NCBI RefSeq assembly: GCF_026262505.1
Contig: NC_067207.1
Location: 22,722,082-22,786,081 of the forward strand
DNA length: 64,000 nt
Direction: 5' to 3'
Source: Trichomonas vaginalis G3
Taxonomy: Eukaryota > Parabasalia > Trichomonadida > Trichomonadidae
The position numbers were made by a program, and so were the translations under genes. Shown one piece after another: positions 53,933 through 61,450 of the stretch. The stretch's first letter is position 1. The number at the start of each line of letters is the position of its first letter. A model generated the notes under the pieces. The model was not told the origin of the DNA. It did no database searches and saw only the letters and a program-made list of their open reading frames with translations.

Positions 53933-54547
53933 TTGGTTTTAGGGTAGAAGGGTATATCTAACCTCTTTTCTAACCTCTTTTCTACCCTCTTGAATTTTCA
54001 TGAAATTTACACCAAAAATATATTTTAGGGTAGAAGGGTATATCTAACCTCTTTTCTAACCTCTTTTCTACCCTCTTGAATTTTCATGAAATTTACACCA
54101 AAAATATACTACTAGGGTCATTTACGAAGAAATCTCAACAAAGTCTTTACGATGAAGTCTTGACAAAGTCTTTACGATGAAGTCTTGACAAAGTCTTTAC
54201 GAAGAAGTCTCAACAAAGTCTTTACGAAGAAGTCTTAACAAAGTCTTTACGAAGAAATTCATGAAAATTCAAGAGGGTAGAAAAGAGGTTAGAAAAGAGG
54301 TTAGATATACCCTTCTACCCTAAAATATATTTTTGGGTCATTTACGATGAAGTCTTGACAAAGTCTTTACGAAGAAGTCTCAACAAAGTCTTTACGAAGA
54401 AGTCTTAACAAAGTCTTTACGAAGAAATTCATGAAAATTCAAGAGGGTAGAAAAGAGGTTAGAAAAGAGGTTAGATATACCCTTCTACCCTAAAATATAT
54501 TTTTGGGTCATTTACGATGAAGTCTTGACAAAGTCTTTACGAAGAAG
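53933..54547. repeat. Repeat-only spacer with inverted hairpin blocks
   Basis: Two direct copies of a block beginning GGGTAGAAGGGTATATCTAA (53941 and 54027) are followed by reverse-complement copies at 54262-54322 and 54428-54510. Arrays of TTTACGAAGAAGTC lie between them. The whole stretch could fold on itself. It is bounded by a 49-base direct duplication (53881-53929 and 54548-54596). Confidence 0.85.
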
Positions 54548-54577
54548 TCATAACAAAGAAATTTTACTAGTAAGTAA

Positions 54578-54709
54578 ATGTGGTTTGAAATAGGACTACT
54601 TGTTTTAGGTTTTTTCCATTGTGTCATTTACTTATTTGACGTGGCAGAAAGATATAGAGAATATGAAGATGAACCAATGCCTGCAAATGTCCAGTATATG
54701 TACTCGTAA
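54578..54709 (+). CDS. Small membrane protein, 43 residues
   Basis: From the ATG MWFEIGLLVLGFFHCVIYLF the first ~20 residues form one hydrophobic segment, followed by an acidic, Tyr-rich tail (DVAERYREYEDEP). The N-terminal coding bases are identical to the end of the methyltransferase gene in another frame. This suggests that the two genes once overlapped and were separated by the repeat-bearing duplication. It stops 23 bases before the next gene. Function is unknown; a virion or host-membrane role is possible. Confidence 0.45.
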   Translation: MWFEIGLLVLGFFHCVIYLFDVAERYREYEDEPMPANVQYMYS

Positions 54710-54732
54710 GAGATATTTTTATCTAATATTAA

Positions 54733-55095
54733 ATGGACGCACAGAACTTAGCGAATGCACAGCAACCTGGACAACCAAACCCAGAGAATATTCCAAATGA
54801 AGTTAGAATACAAACTGCAATGGCAAACTATGGTCAAGTGCCAACAGATGTACAAATGCAAACTGCCATGTCAAATGACGCTGCGTTAGGTTTGCCACCA
54901 TGGTATGCAAATATGAGATGGAAAGAGTTTTATACAAACCCTGAAGTGGGATATAAACAACTCTATGCAGATGACGCGAACACAGGAGTTGACCCAGAAT
55001 ATGTTTTCTACCAGAGGAGAAACAGAATGTATGAGCTCCAGTTAAAGAATGCTATGGAACTCAACAGGAAACGTAAGAGACTAGGCGGACATTAG
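54733..55095 (+). CDS. Unidentified element protein, 120 residues
   Basis: The N-terminal ~50 residues are Gln/Asn/Pro-rich with a repeated IQTAMANYGQVPTDVQMQTA pattern. The middle has aromatic residues (PPWYANMRWKEFYTNPE) and the C-terminus is basic (MELNRKRKRLGGH). It is soluble, with no known motif. It lies in a co-directional run with short gaps (54578-55356), suggesting joint expression with the small virion-like proteins. The upstream leader TATTTTTATCTAATATTAA resembles other element promoters. Confidence 0.55.
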   Translation: MDAQNLANAQQPGQPNPENIPNEVRIQTAMANYGQVPTDVQMQTAMSNDAALGLPPWYANMRWKEFYTNPEVGYKQLYADDANTGVDPEYVFYQRRNRMYELQLKNAMELNRKRKRLGGH

Positions 55096-55113
55096 ATTTT
55101 TACATATAGTAAA

Positions 55114-55356
55114 ATGGGTTTCTTTGGAAGAATAGGAAACTTCTTTCGAAATGTTGGAAGAGGTATATGGAATGGAATAAAATCTGTCGGAAGAGGAGTA
55201 TGGAACGGTGTCAAAAATATTGGTAAAAGAGTAGGTCAGTTCGTTGGTATTATACCTAAAGACCCTGAACCAGAAGAACAAGCTCCTGTTATACAACAGC
55301 CTGAACCTGCACCACAGTCTAGTTGGCAACCAAATCCAACACCTCAACCATATTAA
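55114..55356 (+). CDS. Amphipathic Gly/Arg protein, minor-virion-protein-like
   Basis: An 80-residue protein. The first ~45 residues (MGFFGRIGNFFRNVGRGIWN GIKSVGRG) form a repetitive Gly-Arg-Trp/Phe amphipathic helix pattern like membrane-active segments of adenovirus protein VI and similar minor capsid proteins. The last ~30 residues are Pro/Gln-rich. A role in membrane disruption or genome packaging is inference from composition. The MGFFG start recurs as MGLFG in the protein at 58932. Confidence 0.5.
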   Translation: MGFFGRIGNFFRNVGRGIWNGIKSVGRGVWNGVKNIGKRVGQFVGIIPKDPEPEEQAPVIQQPEPAPQSSWQPNPTPQPY

Positions 55357-55358
55357 AA

Positions 55359-55742
55359 TTATATTTTTACCGTTCGATAGTAGTTGTATATGAGACTAAG
55401 TTCTAAGTAAAACGCATGGTATAATGGAACTATTCTCTTTCTTCCATCTGTTGTAAACCATACTTGAAAGTCTGAAATACTTCCACTCGGTGGTTCATAT
55501 AGCTTTGTAGGTTTTTCGTAAAAGTCATTTGCCAAGCATAAAAAAGAGTTTTGGGCGCCAGAAAATGAAGCATGAACGATAATAGCATCTGAGTCGAAAA
55601 CATTTTCATATGTTCCATTAGGGTTTTCGACTTCATAAAAGTTCGGGTGTACTGGATATTCTGCAGGCTGATTTAACATCCTCAAAAATCTATACCATGC
55701 CAAGTTGTTATATTTTTGTAGAAATATAAACGTCTTCTCCAA
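55359..55742 (-). CDS. C-terminal part of candidate jelly-roll capsid protein
   Basis: The frame has no suitable ATG at its beginning; the first inside is MLNQPAEYP. The C-terminus SISDFQVWFTTDGRKRIVPL YHAFYLELS resembles the late strands of single jelly-roll capsid proteins, where 'i..fqvwltd..G' precedes a final pair of strands. It overlaps the frame at 55708-56208. A one-base change in the A5 run (plus strand T5, 55713-55717) would fuse them smoothly as ...YISTKYNNLAWYRFL. The partly deleted copy at 60916 contains both ends, supporting one original gene. A penton-like role is inferred. Confidence 0.5.
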   Translation of the reverse strand: MEKTFIFLQKYNNLAWYRFLRMLNQPAEYPVHPNFYEVENPNGTYENVFDSDAIIVHASFSGAQNSFLCLANDFYEKPTKLYEPPSGSISDFQVWFTTDGRKRIVPLYHAFYLELSLIYNYYRTVKI

Positions 55743-56208
55743 GGTCTTCTATTCTATTGATTTTAACAGTTGCATTTTTCCTGTCATATATAATATCGAG
55801 ATGGTACTCTCCTTCGTCAATGTTGTACTGTTTTGCATATTCGAGATAGATATCGTTTATTTTTTCTTGAAAAGCTTGAAGAGTTGTTTCTAAGTTTACA
55901 AGCAAATTCACTTGTAAAAGTTTTCCCTGTTCAAATTTCTCATACGTACGTTTCTCTTTGTTATAGTATCGAATTTCAAAAGCGACCGTAAATGGGAAAC
56001 CATGTATGGCTTCTGAAATGAACTTCATTCTACGAAAGCCAACAGCTTTTGTGACGGATGGGTCTCTTAACCATCTTAATGGGTAGTCAAAACGATAGCC
56101 TTCATGCTTTACGGTCTCTGTCTCAAACTTTTGACCGACATTAGTAAAAAGTTCATCTAATGGTTTAGTTGTAGCAACTCTTGAATTTTCTTTTTCTATT
56201 GGAAGCAT
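55708..56208 (-). CDS. N-terminal part of candidate jelly-roll capsid protein
   Basis: 166 residues from the ATG MLPIEKENSRVATTKPLDEL. It is beta-rich in the middle (FPFTVAFEIRYYNKEKRTYE, LLQVNLLVNLETTLQAF, YHLDIIYDRKNATVKINRIE). It runs convergently towards 55356 and divergently from 56227, so the 18-base gap holds both start regions. The TAA at 55708 is probably the result of a frameshift, since the downstream frame continues the same protein. Together they would give about 290 residues, the size of minor capsid proteins of Polintons. Confidence 0.6.
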   Translation of the reverse strand: MLPIEKENSRVATTKPLDELFTNVGQKFETETVKHEGYRFDYPLRWLRDPSVTKAVGFRRMKFISEAIHGFPFTVAFEIRYYNKEKRTYEKFEQGKLLQVNLLVNLETTLQAFQEKINDIYLEYAKQYNIDEGEYHLDIIYDRKNATVKINRIEDLGEDVYISTKI

Positions 56209-56226
56209 ATTTTATCTATAATAAAA

Positions 56227-57024
56227 ATGTCAAATGAAACAGCGTCTATGCGAGAAATACAACACAACCGACAACTCATTATGCAAGCTCTAAATAAGAA
56301 CACAACAAACTTTTCAAACTATTCTAAGATATCTGAGTCATTGAAAGAAGGAAACTTAAAACTGACGATAAACCCAATGACAGACGAGTTTCTATTTCAA
56401 GACAACAAGAACCATACTGTCTGTGTAAATCCAACAAAAGGAACTTTAAACGAGAAACCTATAGATGAACTTCTTTTGAAAGCAGATGTTGGCAACAAAG
56501 CTGACAAAGAATATGTAGACGATGCAATAGCAAAAGAAGAAGAAAGAGCTAACAAAGCTTATGCAACAAAAGAACATACTCATCCTGAACTAGCAGACAA
56601 AACATATGTTGACAATAAAATGTCAAGTGAAGTGACAAGAGCTGAAAACGAATATTCTAAAAAGACTCATACACATACTATATCTGAAATAACAAACTTA
56701 CAAGAAACCTTAAACAGGAAAAGTGACGTTGGACATACACATACCATTGCAAATATTGCAAACTTACAAGAAACCTTAAACAGGAAAAGTGACGTTGGAC
56801 ATACACATACCATTGCAAATATTGCAAACTTACAAGAAACCTTAAACAGGAAAAGTGACGTTGGACATACACATACATCTTCTGAAATAACAGACTTAAA
56901 CGTTAGCCTTGAAAATAAAGCAGATAAAACATATGTCAATGAAATATACCAAAGTTTAGTTGGAACAAAAAATATTGAAACTATTGTTGGTGACTTTTCT
57001 GTCAATGAAGAAAAAAAATTTTAG
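56227..57024 (+). CDS. Tail-fibre-like protein, repeat-bearing N-terminal part
   Basis: 265 residues. After ~110 helical residues come KADKEYVDDAI and EHTHPELADKTYVDNKM, then three near-identical units of NLQETLNRKSDVGHTHT. These HTHT-type repeats, in which paired His bind metal ions in trimeric fibres, are characteristic of phage tail fibres. The stop at 57022 lies just after an A8 run (57011-57018); one A fewer would continue into the frame at 57005-57457. It is probably the shaft of a trimeric adhesin continued by the following three frames. Confidence 0.65.
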   Translation: MSNETASMREIQHNRQLIMQALNKNTTNFSNYSKISESLKEGNLKLTINPMTDEFLFQDNKNHTVCVNPTKGTLNEKPIDELLLKADVGNKADKEYVDDAIAKEEERANKAYATKEHTHPELADKTYVDNKMSSEVTRAENEYSKKTHTHTISEITNLQETLNRKSDVGHTHTIANIANLQETLNRKSDVGHTHTIANIANLQETLNRKSDVGHTHTSSEITDLNVSLENKADKTYVNEIYQSLVGTKNIETIVGDFSVNEEKKF

Positions 57025-57457
57025 ATGGCAGTTGGTACAGTCCTTAGAAAATGGTACACGGTATAAACTCATTCCGAAAAATAACAATGAAATGTATGTA
57101 AGCTATAAAAAGAACGATGGTACACAAGTTAAAGTTCCATTAGACAACAACTGTTACTTAAACATATATGGAGACGAACAAAAGAAATATTTAAGAGTTT
57201 ATGAAATGGCAGATATGACATTGCCTGACCCAGCTCCAGCACCATACTATTATGACTATGGAGATGACGAAAGAACACCACATGTAGATGAACAAAAGCT
57301 AACATTATATTTAGATTTTTATAGATATAAAAGATATAATGCAATAGAAAAAACGAGAATAGTATACTATTATACAGATGACAGAAATAAATATTATAGT
57401 CAAGACTTTACCTACCCTGAAAACATAAGATTATATTATAAAAATATTCTGACATGA
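57005..57457 (+). CDS. Tail-fibre-like protein, middle part
   Basis: 150 codons from the ATG MKKKNFRWQLVQ, overlapping the previous frame. It contains beta-rich sequence (TRYKLIPKNNNEMYVSYKKN) and a Pro/Tyr/Asp-rich stretch (PDPAPAPYYYDYGDDE). It may be an independent small gene, but the smooth joint across the A8 run suggests that it continues the fibre. It ends in TGA overlapping the ATG of the next frame (ATGA, 57454-57457). Confidence 0.5.
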   Translation: MKKKNFRWQLVQSLENGTRYKLIPKNNNEMYVSYKKNDGTQVKVPLDNNCYLNIYGDEQKKYLRVYEMADMTLPDPAPAPYYYDYGDDERTPHVDEQKLTLYLDFYRYKRYNAIEKTRIVYYYTDDRNKYYSQDFTYPENIRLYYKNILT

Positions 57458-57621
57458 ACCAGAAGAAACCTGAAATAGTTGCACTATATTTTAAGTTCAA
57501 AAGAGACAATCCTATAATATCTCATATGTTTGATTTAATGAACCCAGTAGGTTCTATTTACACGTCAATGGAAGCAAGAGGTCCTCAAGCAATGTTTGGT
57601 GTTGGTGCATGGAACAAATAG
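57454..57621 (+). CDS. Tail-fibre-like protein, collar-domain start
   Basis: 55 codons: MNQKKPEIVALYFKFKRDNP, then MNPVGSIYTSMEARGPQAMF, then GVGAWNK and a TAG. PVGSIYTS...P..MFG.G.W is the beginning of the phage tail-collar / fibre-tip domain. In that family the Trp is followed by E-Q/I and G/D-R-F-L, which is exactly what the next frame (57609) reads as EQIVDRFLYC. One base is missing after TGG. Confidence 0.6.
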   Translation: MNQKKPEIVALYFKFKRDNPIISHMFDLMNPVGSIYTSMEARGPQAMFGVGAWNK

Positions 57622-57959
57622 TCGACAGGTTTTTGTATTGTGCAAACTCTTCAAAGGAAACAGGTGGAAGTAAAACGATTTCAGGTGAAAACTTACCTGC
57701 ACATAGTCACTACATAGATTTAAGTACATCTCAAGCAGGTTGGCATAAGCATAGATATTGGGATTGGTCAGGAATGACAAAAGGTAAAGGATATGATGTT
57801 AAAGACGACGTTAAGTTTGCTATAAATTGTTACTGGGATGACACGCAGGGAGAAGGAAACCATACACATTTCGTTTCAGGATATACGCAAACAACGGGAC
57901 AGAGTAAAGACTACATGCCACCTTACATGACAGTTTACGCATGGTATAGAATTGCTTAG
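57609..57959 (+). CDS. Tail-fibre-like protein, C-terminal collar/tip domain
   Basis: 116 codons from MEQIVDRFLYCANSSKETGG. It contains ENLPAHSHYIDLSTSQAGWH KH, GNHTHFVSG and the ending YMPPYMTVYAWYRIA. The NLPAHSH, H-x-H and final PPY-x-x-V-Y-x-W-x-R elements are the hallmarks of phage tail-fibre tip domains. The ATG used is the one created by the frameshift, so this piece alone would lack the first strand of the fold. A receptor-binding role is inferred. Confidence 0.7.
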   Translation: MEQIVDRFLYCANSSKETGGSKTISGENLPAHSHYIDLSTSQAGWHKHRYWDWSGMTKGKGYDVKDDVKFAINCYWDDTQGEGNHTHFVSGYTQTTGQSKDYMPPYMTVYAWYRIA

Positions 57960-58915
57960 TCGTCATTTTCAACTTCTTTAGCATATTCGTCTGGAGTTGT
58001 CTTATATTTGTTAGGAACTGTCTTTGAAAGTATACCACCTTGAACTTTGACAAGTTTGAAACGAGGTCTGACAATAGTAGTTTTATCTTCTGCTTGCAGT
58101 GTGTACATTTTGCCATGTTTGCCTAAAACTTCATAATATTCTCTTGTATACTTTCTTCTATTTTTACGAACACGAATGTGAGTACCTGTCGAGTTCCCAT
58201 TGTTGTCATAGTCAATAGTATTTTCATATGGGTCGCGTTTAGGTATTTCTATTTTTACTTTGTCACCTTTCTTAAGTTTGAAGCCTGGCATTCTTTCTTG
58301 TTTGTCTCTTTTGACTAAACTATTAAATATATAGTCTTTCTCTAAGTCAGGGTTGTTTTTCATTTCTTCGGGGGAGTGGTTTCCCAAACCTTTTTGTTTA
58401 CGGTTATTGTAAATATTTAAAACTTGTCTCATCTTTGCCATGGAGAAGTGTCTATATTTGTCGTCATATGACATCTCATTTGCTTCACCACCTTGTGGTT
58501 GGTTTAAGTCTCTTAAGATTTTTATACAACTGTCAATGACACCAAGAGCAGAATGGTTTTGGTCGACAATGAAATATTGGTTTACATTTTTTGAACGCAG
58601 ATAGTTTTTTACATCGTCTGATTTGAAAGAACTTTCACAGTCAGATGTCAGTTTTGTTGGATGGTATTTGTCAACGAATATTGTCAAAGCTGCTAAGACA
58701 TCTAAAATATTTTTGGACTGTAATGGTATGGCTTCACAGTATCTTGTGTTTTGACCGACAAATATTAGCCAGTATGGAGGTCCATCTTCTCTATACCTCG
58801 GAATGTTTTCCAAGATATCCATAAACCAAGCATTTGGTGTTGAACTAAAGATTTTTATCATGAGTGCTTTCTTTGTCGCTTTAGAAACATACGGGTCCTT
58901 GTTTGAATTCGTCAT
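57956..58915 (-). CDS. Maverick-type integrase (rve core)
   Basis: A 319-residue protein. NAWFMDILE places the first Asp at ~33 and LTSDCESSF the second at ~92. HSALGVIDSCIKILRD puts an Asp at ~128, exactly 35 residues on, where Glu is usual (DD35D rather than DD35E). A C-terminal basic beta-rich part (~215-300, FKLKKGDKVKIEIPKRDPYE, KYTREYYEVLGKHGKMYTL) resembles the SH3/chromo-like tail of retroviral and Maverick integrases. I see no N-terminal zinc finger. It would insert the element. The stop overlaps the 3' end of the tail-fibre gene by four bases, and it diverges from 58932. Confidence 0.8.
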   Translation of the reverse strand: MTNSNKDPYVSKATKKALMIKIFSSTPNAWFMDILENIPRYREDGPPYWLIFVGQNTRYCEAIPLQSKNILDVLAALTIFVDKYHPTKLTSDCESSFKSDDVKNYLRSKNVNQYFIVDQNHSALGVIDSCIKILRDLNQPQGGEANEMSYDDKYRHFSMAKMRQVLNIYNNRKQKGLGNHSPEEMKNNPDLEKDYIFNSLVKRDKQERMPGFKLKKGDKVKIEIPKRDPYENTIDYDNNGNSTGTHIRVRKNRRKYTREYYEVLGKHGKMYTLQAEDKTTIVRPRFKLVKVQGGILSKTVPNKYKTTPDEYAKEVENDD

Positions 58916-58931
58916 TTTTAACCCATAAGAA

Positions 58932-59333
58932 ATGGGTTTATTTGGCGCATTAGCAGGAGTCGCATCTAGATTTTTGCCAGCAGTGGGAACACTAGCCAGA
59001 GGTGCATTTGGAATTGGAAGGAAGATTTTGAGTACTTTAGGTATACTTAAAGAGAAAGCGCAACCTATTATACAAACCGTACAGAAAGGTTGGGATGTAG
59101 CACGAGATGCAGCAAATCTTATTCCAAATCCTGAAACAAGAGGAAAAGTTCAAGGATGGATGGACAATGTAGGAAGACAAGCAGGAAACTACTATAACAA
59201 AGCAAATGACTACTATAACCAAGCAGGACACTACATGGACCAAGGTGAAAGATTCTTTAACAGAGGATATAACCATGCACAACAATGGGTAAACAACAAC
59301 CAACCTCAACCGCCTCAAACGTGGGGAATGTAA
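58932..59333 (+). CDS. Amphipathic, Gly/Ala-rich virion-like protein
   Basis: A 133-residue protein. The N-terminus (MGLFGALAGVASRFLPAVGT LARG) is a hydrophobic, Gly/Ala-rich segment similar in style to the protein at 55114 and to membrane-active minor capsid proteins. Residues ~75-115 are a repeated Asn-Tyr/Gln-Ala pattern (AGNYYNKANDYYNQAGHYMD Q) that should form a helix. The tail is Asn/Gln/Pro-rich. It is divergent from the integrase with a 16-base gap, so both share a tiny promoter region. Function is unknown. Confidence 0.55.
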   Translation: MGLFGALAGVASRFLPAVGTLARGAFGIGRKILSTLGILKEKAQPIIQTVQKGWDVARDAANLIPNPETRGKVQGWMDNVGRQAGNYYNKANDYYNQAGHYMDQGERFFNRGYNHAQQWVNNNQPQPPQTWGM

Positions 59334-59352
59334 AATTTTTTACTGAGATGAA
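59334..59352 (+). promoter_or_regulatory. Short element leader TTTTTACTGAGATGAA
   Basis: AAATTTTTTACTGAGATGAA immediately precedes the ATG at 59353 and is repeated exactly before the ATG at 59525. The copies are 172 bases apart, so the leader is probably functional or was duplicated with the gene. Confidence 0.5.
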
Positions 59353-59505
59353 ATGAACAATACAGCATTGAGACAAATGGGCTCAAGATGGATTTGTCGG
59401 CTTCCAGCAGTTACACAACGTGTTTGTCAAGTTCTTCCTATACCTCAGGAAGTTTTAGACCGACTTAAAAAACAACAACAACCAGTTGAAAACAAACCAA
59501 ACTAA
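59353..59505 (+). CDS. Small element protein, 50 residues
   Basis: MNNTALRQMGSRWICRLPAV is followed by a short Gln/Lys-rich tail (LKKQQQPVENKPN). It has two Cys and no recognisable motif. Support is the shared leader with the next gene and tight packing (20 bases before 59525). Confidence 0.45.
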   Translation: MNNTALRQMGSRWICRLPAVTQRVCQVLPIPQEVLDRLKKQQQPVENKPN

Positions 59506-59524
59506 AATTTTTTACTGAGATGAA
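59506..59524 (+). promoter_or_regulatory. Second copy of element leader TTTTTACTGAGATGAA
   Basis: Identical to the leader before 59353, ending at the base before the ATG at 59525. Confidence 0.5.
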
Positions 59525-60109
59525 ATGACCGAAGAAGTTGAAACGGTAGATTTGACACCACAAACAAAAAGTTCAGAACCATTGTCAAAACCTGTCAAAG
59601 AACTTACAGATGAAGAGAAAAATTCAATAATAGAAAGTGCCAGGTCTGGAAATACAAACCCTAACTATAAAGTCACTTTTCATAGAAATGGAACGGCTAG
59701 TATCTCAAAAAAGAAACAGACTCTCACAAATAAAATATTGAAGTCTGAAGGAGCATTCGAGACAACAGATGGAAAAGTTTACTTCACCGACCAACAGTTC
59801 ATTATAGAACATCTCATTGACTTAGAGTCGAAATATTCTAAACTTTACAACAAACACAAAAAGTTGAAAGGAAAACAAAAACAAATGGCATATGATATTT
59901 ATGAAGATGTTGACGACACAACTGTTCCTGCAAGTGAAGTAAAGTCAAAGGAACCGAAAAGTGACGAAAAACCAATAGAAGAAGGTGAGCCAAAAACTGA
60001 AGATAAACCAAAACCAAAGGTTAGTTTCAATACTAAACCAAGTCAACCTTCATTAGCTGGTATGGGTTGGCGTCAAAGACTTATGGCAGCAGGCGGTTAT
60101 GTTAAGTAA
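59525..60109 (+). CDS. Unidentified element protein, Lys/Glu-rich
   Basis: A 194-residue protein. The N-terminus is charged and probably disordered. Residues ~45-100 have strand-like FHRNGTASISKKK and YFTDQQFIIEHLIDLESKYS. A Lys-rich helix follows (NKHKKLKGKQKQMA), then an acidic Lys/Glu/Pro linker and a basic tail MGWRQRLMAAGGYVK. It could bind DNA or be a virion core protein; no family is recognised. Confidence 0.5.
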   Translation: MTEEVETVDLTPQTKSSEPLSKPVKELTDEEKNSIIESARSGNTNPNYKVTFHRNGTASISKKKQTLTNKILKSEGAFETTDGKVYFTDQQFIIEHLIDLESKYSKLYNKHKKLKGKQKQMAYDIYEDVDDTTVPASEVKSKEPKSDEKPIEEGEPKTEDKPKPKVSFNTKPSQPSLAGMGWRQRLMAAGGYVK

Positions 60110-60116
60110 AGAAAAA

Positions 60117-60139
60117 AATATTTTTTTATTTTTATAAAA
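60117..60139 (+). promoter_or_regulatory. T-rich element leader
   Basis: AATATTTTTTTATTTTTATA lies just before the ATG at 60140. The same core, ATATTTTTTTATTTTTAT, precedes 61552 and 62505. Confidence 0.45.
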
Positions 60140-60859
60140 ATGCCCCCATATAGAATGGACAGAAGGTCTGCTAGAATAAAAGCAGAGTTAGAAAGATATG
60201 GTTGGAGAGTTTCGAAAAAGTTTAAATATAAGAAGGGAAGACCCATAAAAGTCTATGACAAACTGTCTGGTCTTCGCTATGAAATGGAATTGGAAACAGC
60301 ACGCGCAAATTATCCAAACAGACTAGAGAGGTTAGAAGAAGAACGTCTTATGAACTTGCCTTTCAATGTTAGTGAGCCTCAAGTTGAAGGACACGACGGC
60401 TTTGCCAGATTCTACTGGAAACATGACGAACAATTGCATCCTTTGAGAAGGAAAAAAGGAAAGGGTGAAGACGCACATGCTCCCATGGAAAGAACAAGAT
60501 ATGCATATGAAAAGTATCGCGAGGTTAGAAGTAAAATTACATCTGGTCGAACCTTTACAGTTAACTTTGACGAAGGAAAGAACAAAGAAGGCTTCATGGG
60601 AGTACTTGCTGCCATACAAGACGGAAATAAGAAAGGATACAATCTCAGACTAACCGTAACAGATTTGGACGGTCACATTTACTATGCACATGGCAATGTC
60701 ACAACAGCCGCACAACTTCTTGACGCTTTCAAGACTACAAAGAGAGAACAAATGTTTGACTCCGACTCAGACATTTTGAATGCAATTGAAGGAATTGCAA
60801 GTGTCAAGTTCGAATGGTACCAACCTAACCCTCAAGCAGTCAGACAACATGCTTGTTAG
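60140..60859 (+). CDS. Unidentified element protein, 239 residues
   Basis: A basic N-terminus (MDRRSARIKAELERYGWRVS KKFKYKKGR) is followed by RYEMELETARANYPNRLERL. The second half is alpha/beta (TFTVNFDEGKNKEGFMGVLA AIQ, LRLTVTDLDGHIYYAHGNVT). The high Arg/Lys content near the start suggests nucleic-acid binding. No catalytic motif is apparent. It lies in the same co-directional block as 58932-60109. Confidence 0.5.
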   Translation: MPPYRMDRRSARIKAELERYGWRVSKKFKYKKGRPIKVYDKLSGLRYEMELETARANYPNRLERLEEERLMNLPFNVSEPQVEGHDGFARFYWKHDEQLHPLRRKKGKGEDAHAPMERTRYAYEKYREVRSKITSGRTFTVNFDEGKNKEGFMGVLAAIQDGNKKGYNLRLTVTDLDGHIYYAHGNVTTAAQLLDAFKTTKREQMFDSDSDILNAIEGIASVKFEWYQPNPQAVRQHAC

Positions 60860-60915
60860 ATGAGAAATAAAAAATTGCATACCATTTTAAAACCATATAT
60901 TTTTACATATATTAA

Positions 60916-61162
60916 ATGCTTCAGGTTGAAAAACAAAGAACAAAAGTAGCAGATACAAAACCGTTAGACTATATCTTTACAAACGCTGGCAGGAATATTT
61001 CAGATGAAGAAATTTCATCCCGAACCACCTAGTAACAGTTTCTCTGACTTTCAAGTTTGGTTCACAACAAATGGTGTGCAACATATTATTCCATTGTACT
61101 ATGACTTTTATCTCGAATTGTCTTTCATATATAACTACGGAAAAGTGCTGAAAAAGTATTGA
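60916..61162 (+). pseudogene. Internally deleted copy of the jelly-roll-like gene
   Basis: The first frame (60916-61032) reads MLQVEKQRTKVADTKPLDYI FTNAG, matching the N-terminus of the gene at 55708-56208. The overlapping frame from 61004 to the TGA at 61160 reads PPSNSFSDFQVWFTTNGVQH IIPLYY, matching the C-terminus at 55359-55742. About 200 residues between them are missing, and the two parts are in different frames. It proves that the two minus-strand pieces derive from one gene. Confidence 0.75.
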
Positions 61163-61187
61163 AAAATATATTTTAGGTGAAAAAAGA

Positions 61188-61283
61188 GGTGGAGCCAAAA
61201 GTGGCTCGACCTCAAAACAAGCATTTTGTGAAGAATATACCAACCGCCGGAATTCCGGCGGTTGCTTTTTATACAAAATTCAA
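61188..61283 (+). repeat. ~95-bp inverted repeat, left copy, with perfect 24-bp palindrome
   Basis: The block GGTGGAGCCAAAA...CAAAATTCAA is the reverse complement of 62316-62413. It contains a perfect 24-base palindrome at 61241-61264 (CAACCGCCGGAA / TTCCGGCGGTTG halves). About 57 bases of it also occur inside the KilA-N gene at 61741-61797. Confidence 0.9.
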
Positions 61284-61339
61284 CAGGTGAATTTTCATGA
61301 ATTTCCTTAAGATAGACAAAAATATATTTTAGGCGACCA

Positions 61340-61378
61340 GGTCACTCGGTCACTCGGTCACTCGGTCACTCGGTCAAC
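61340..61378 (+). repeat. Tandem 8-bp GGTCACTC repeats
   Basis: Four exact GGTCACTC units (61340-61371) and a partial fifth. Confidence 0.9.
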
Positions 61379-61450
61379 TAACATCTTTTTGAAAATGGTG
61401 ACAACATGACATTTTGACAACAACACAGGAAATAGATTTCATCGTTGTGG

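Noticed and set aside
56667..57005. Repetitive minus-strand frames over the fibre repeats
   Set aside because: Shadows of the HTHT repeats; no start context and improbable Cys/Phe-rich composition.
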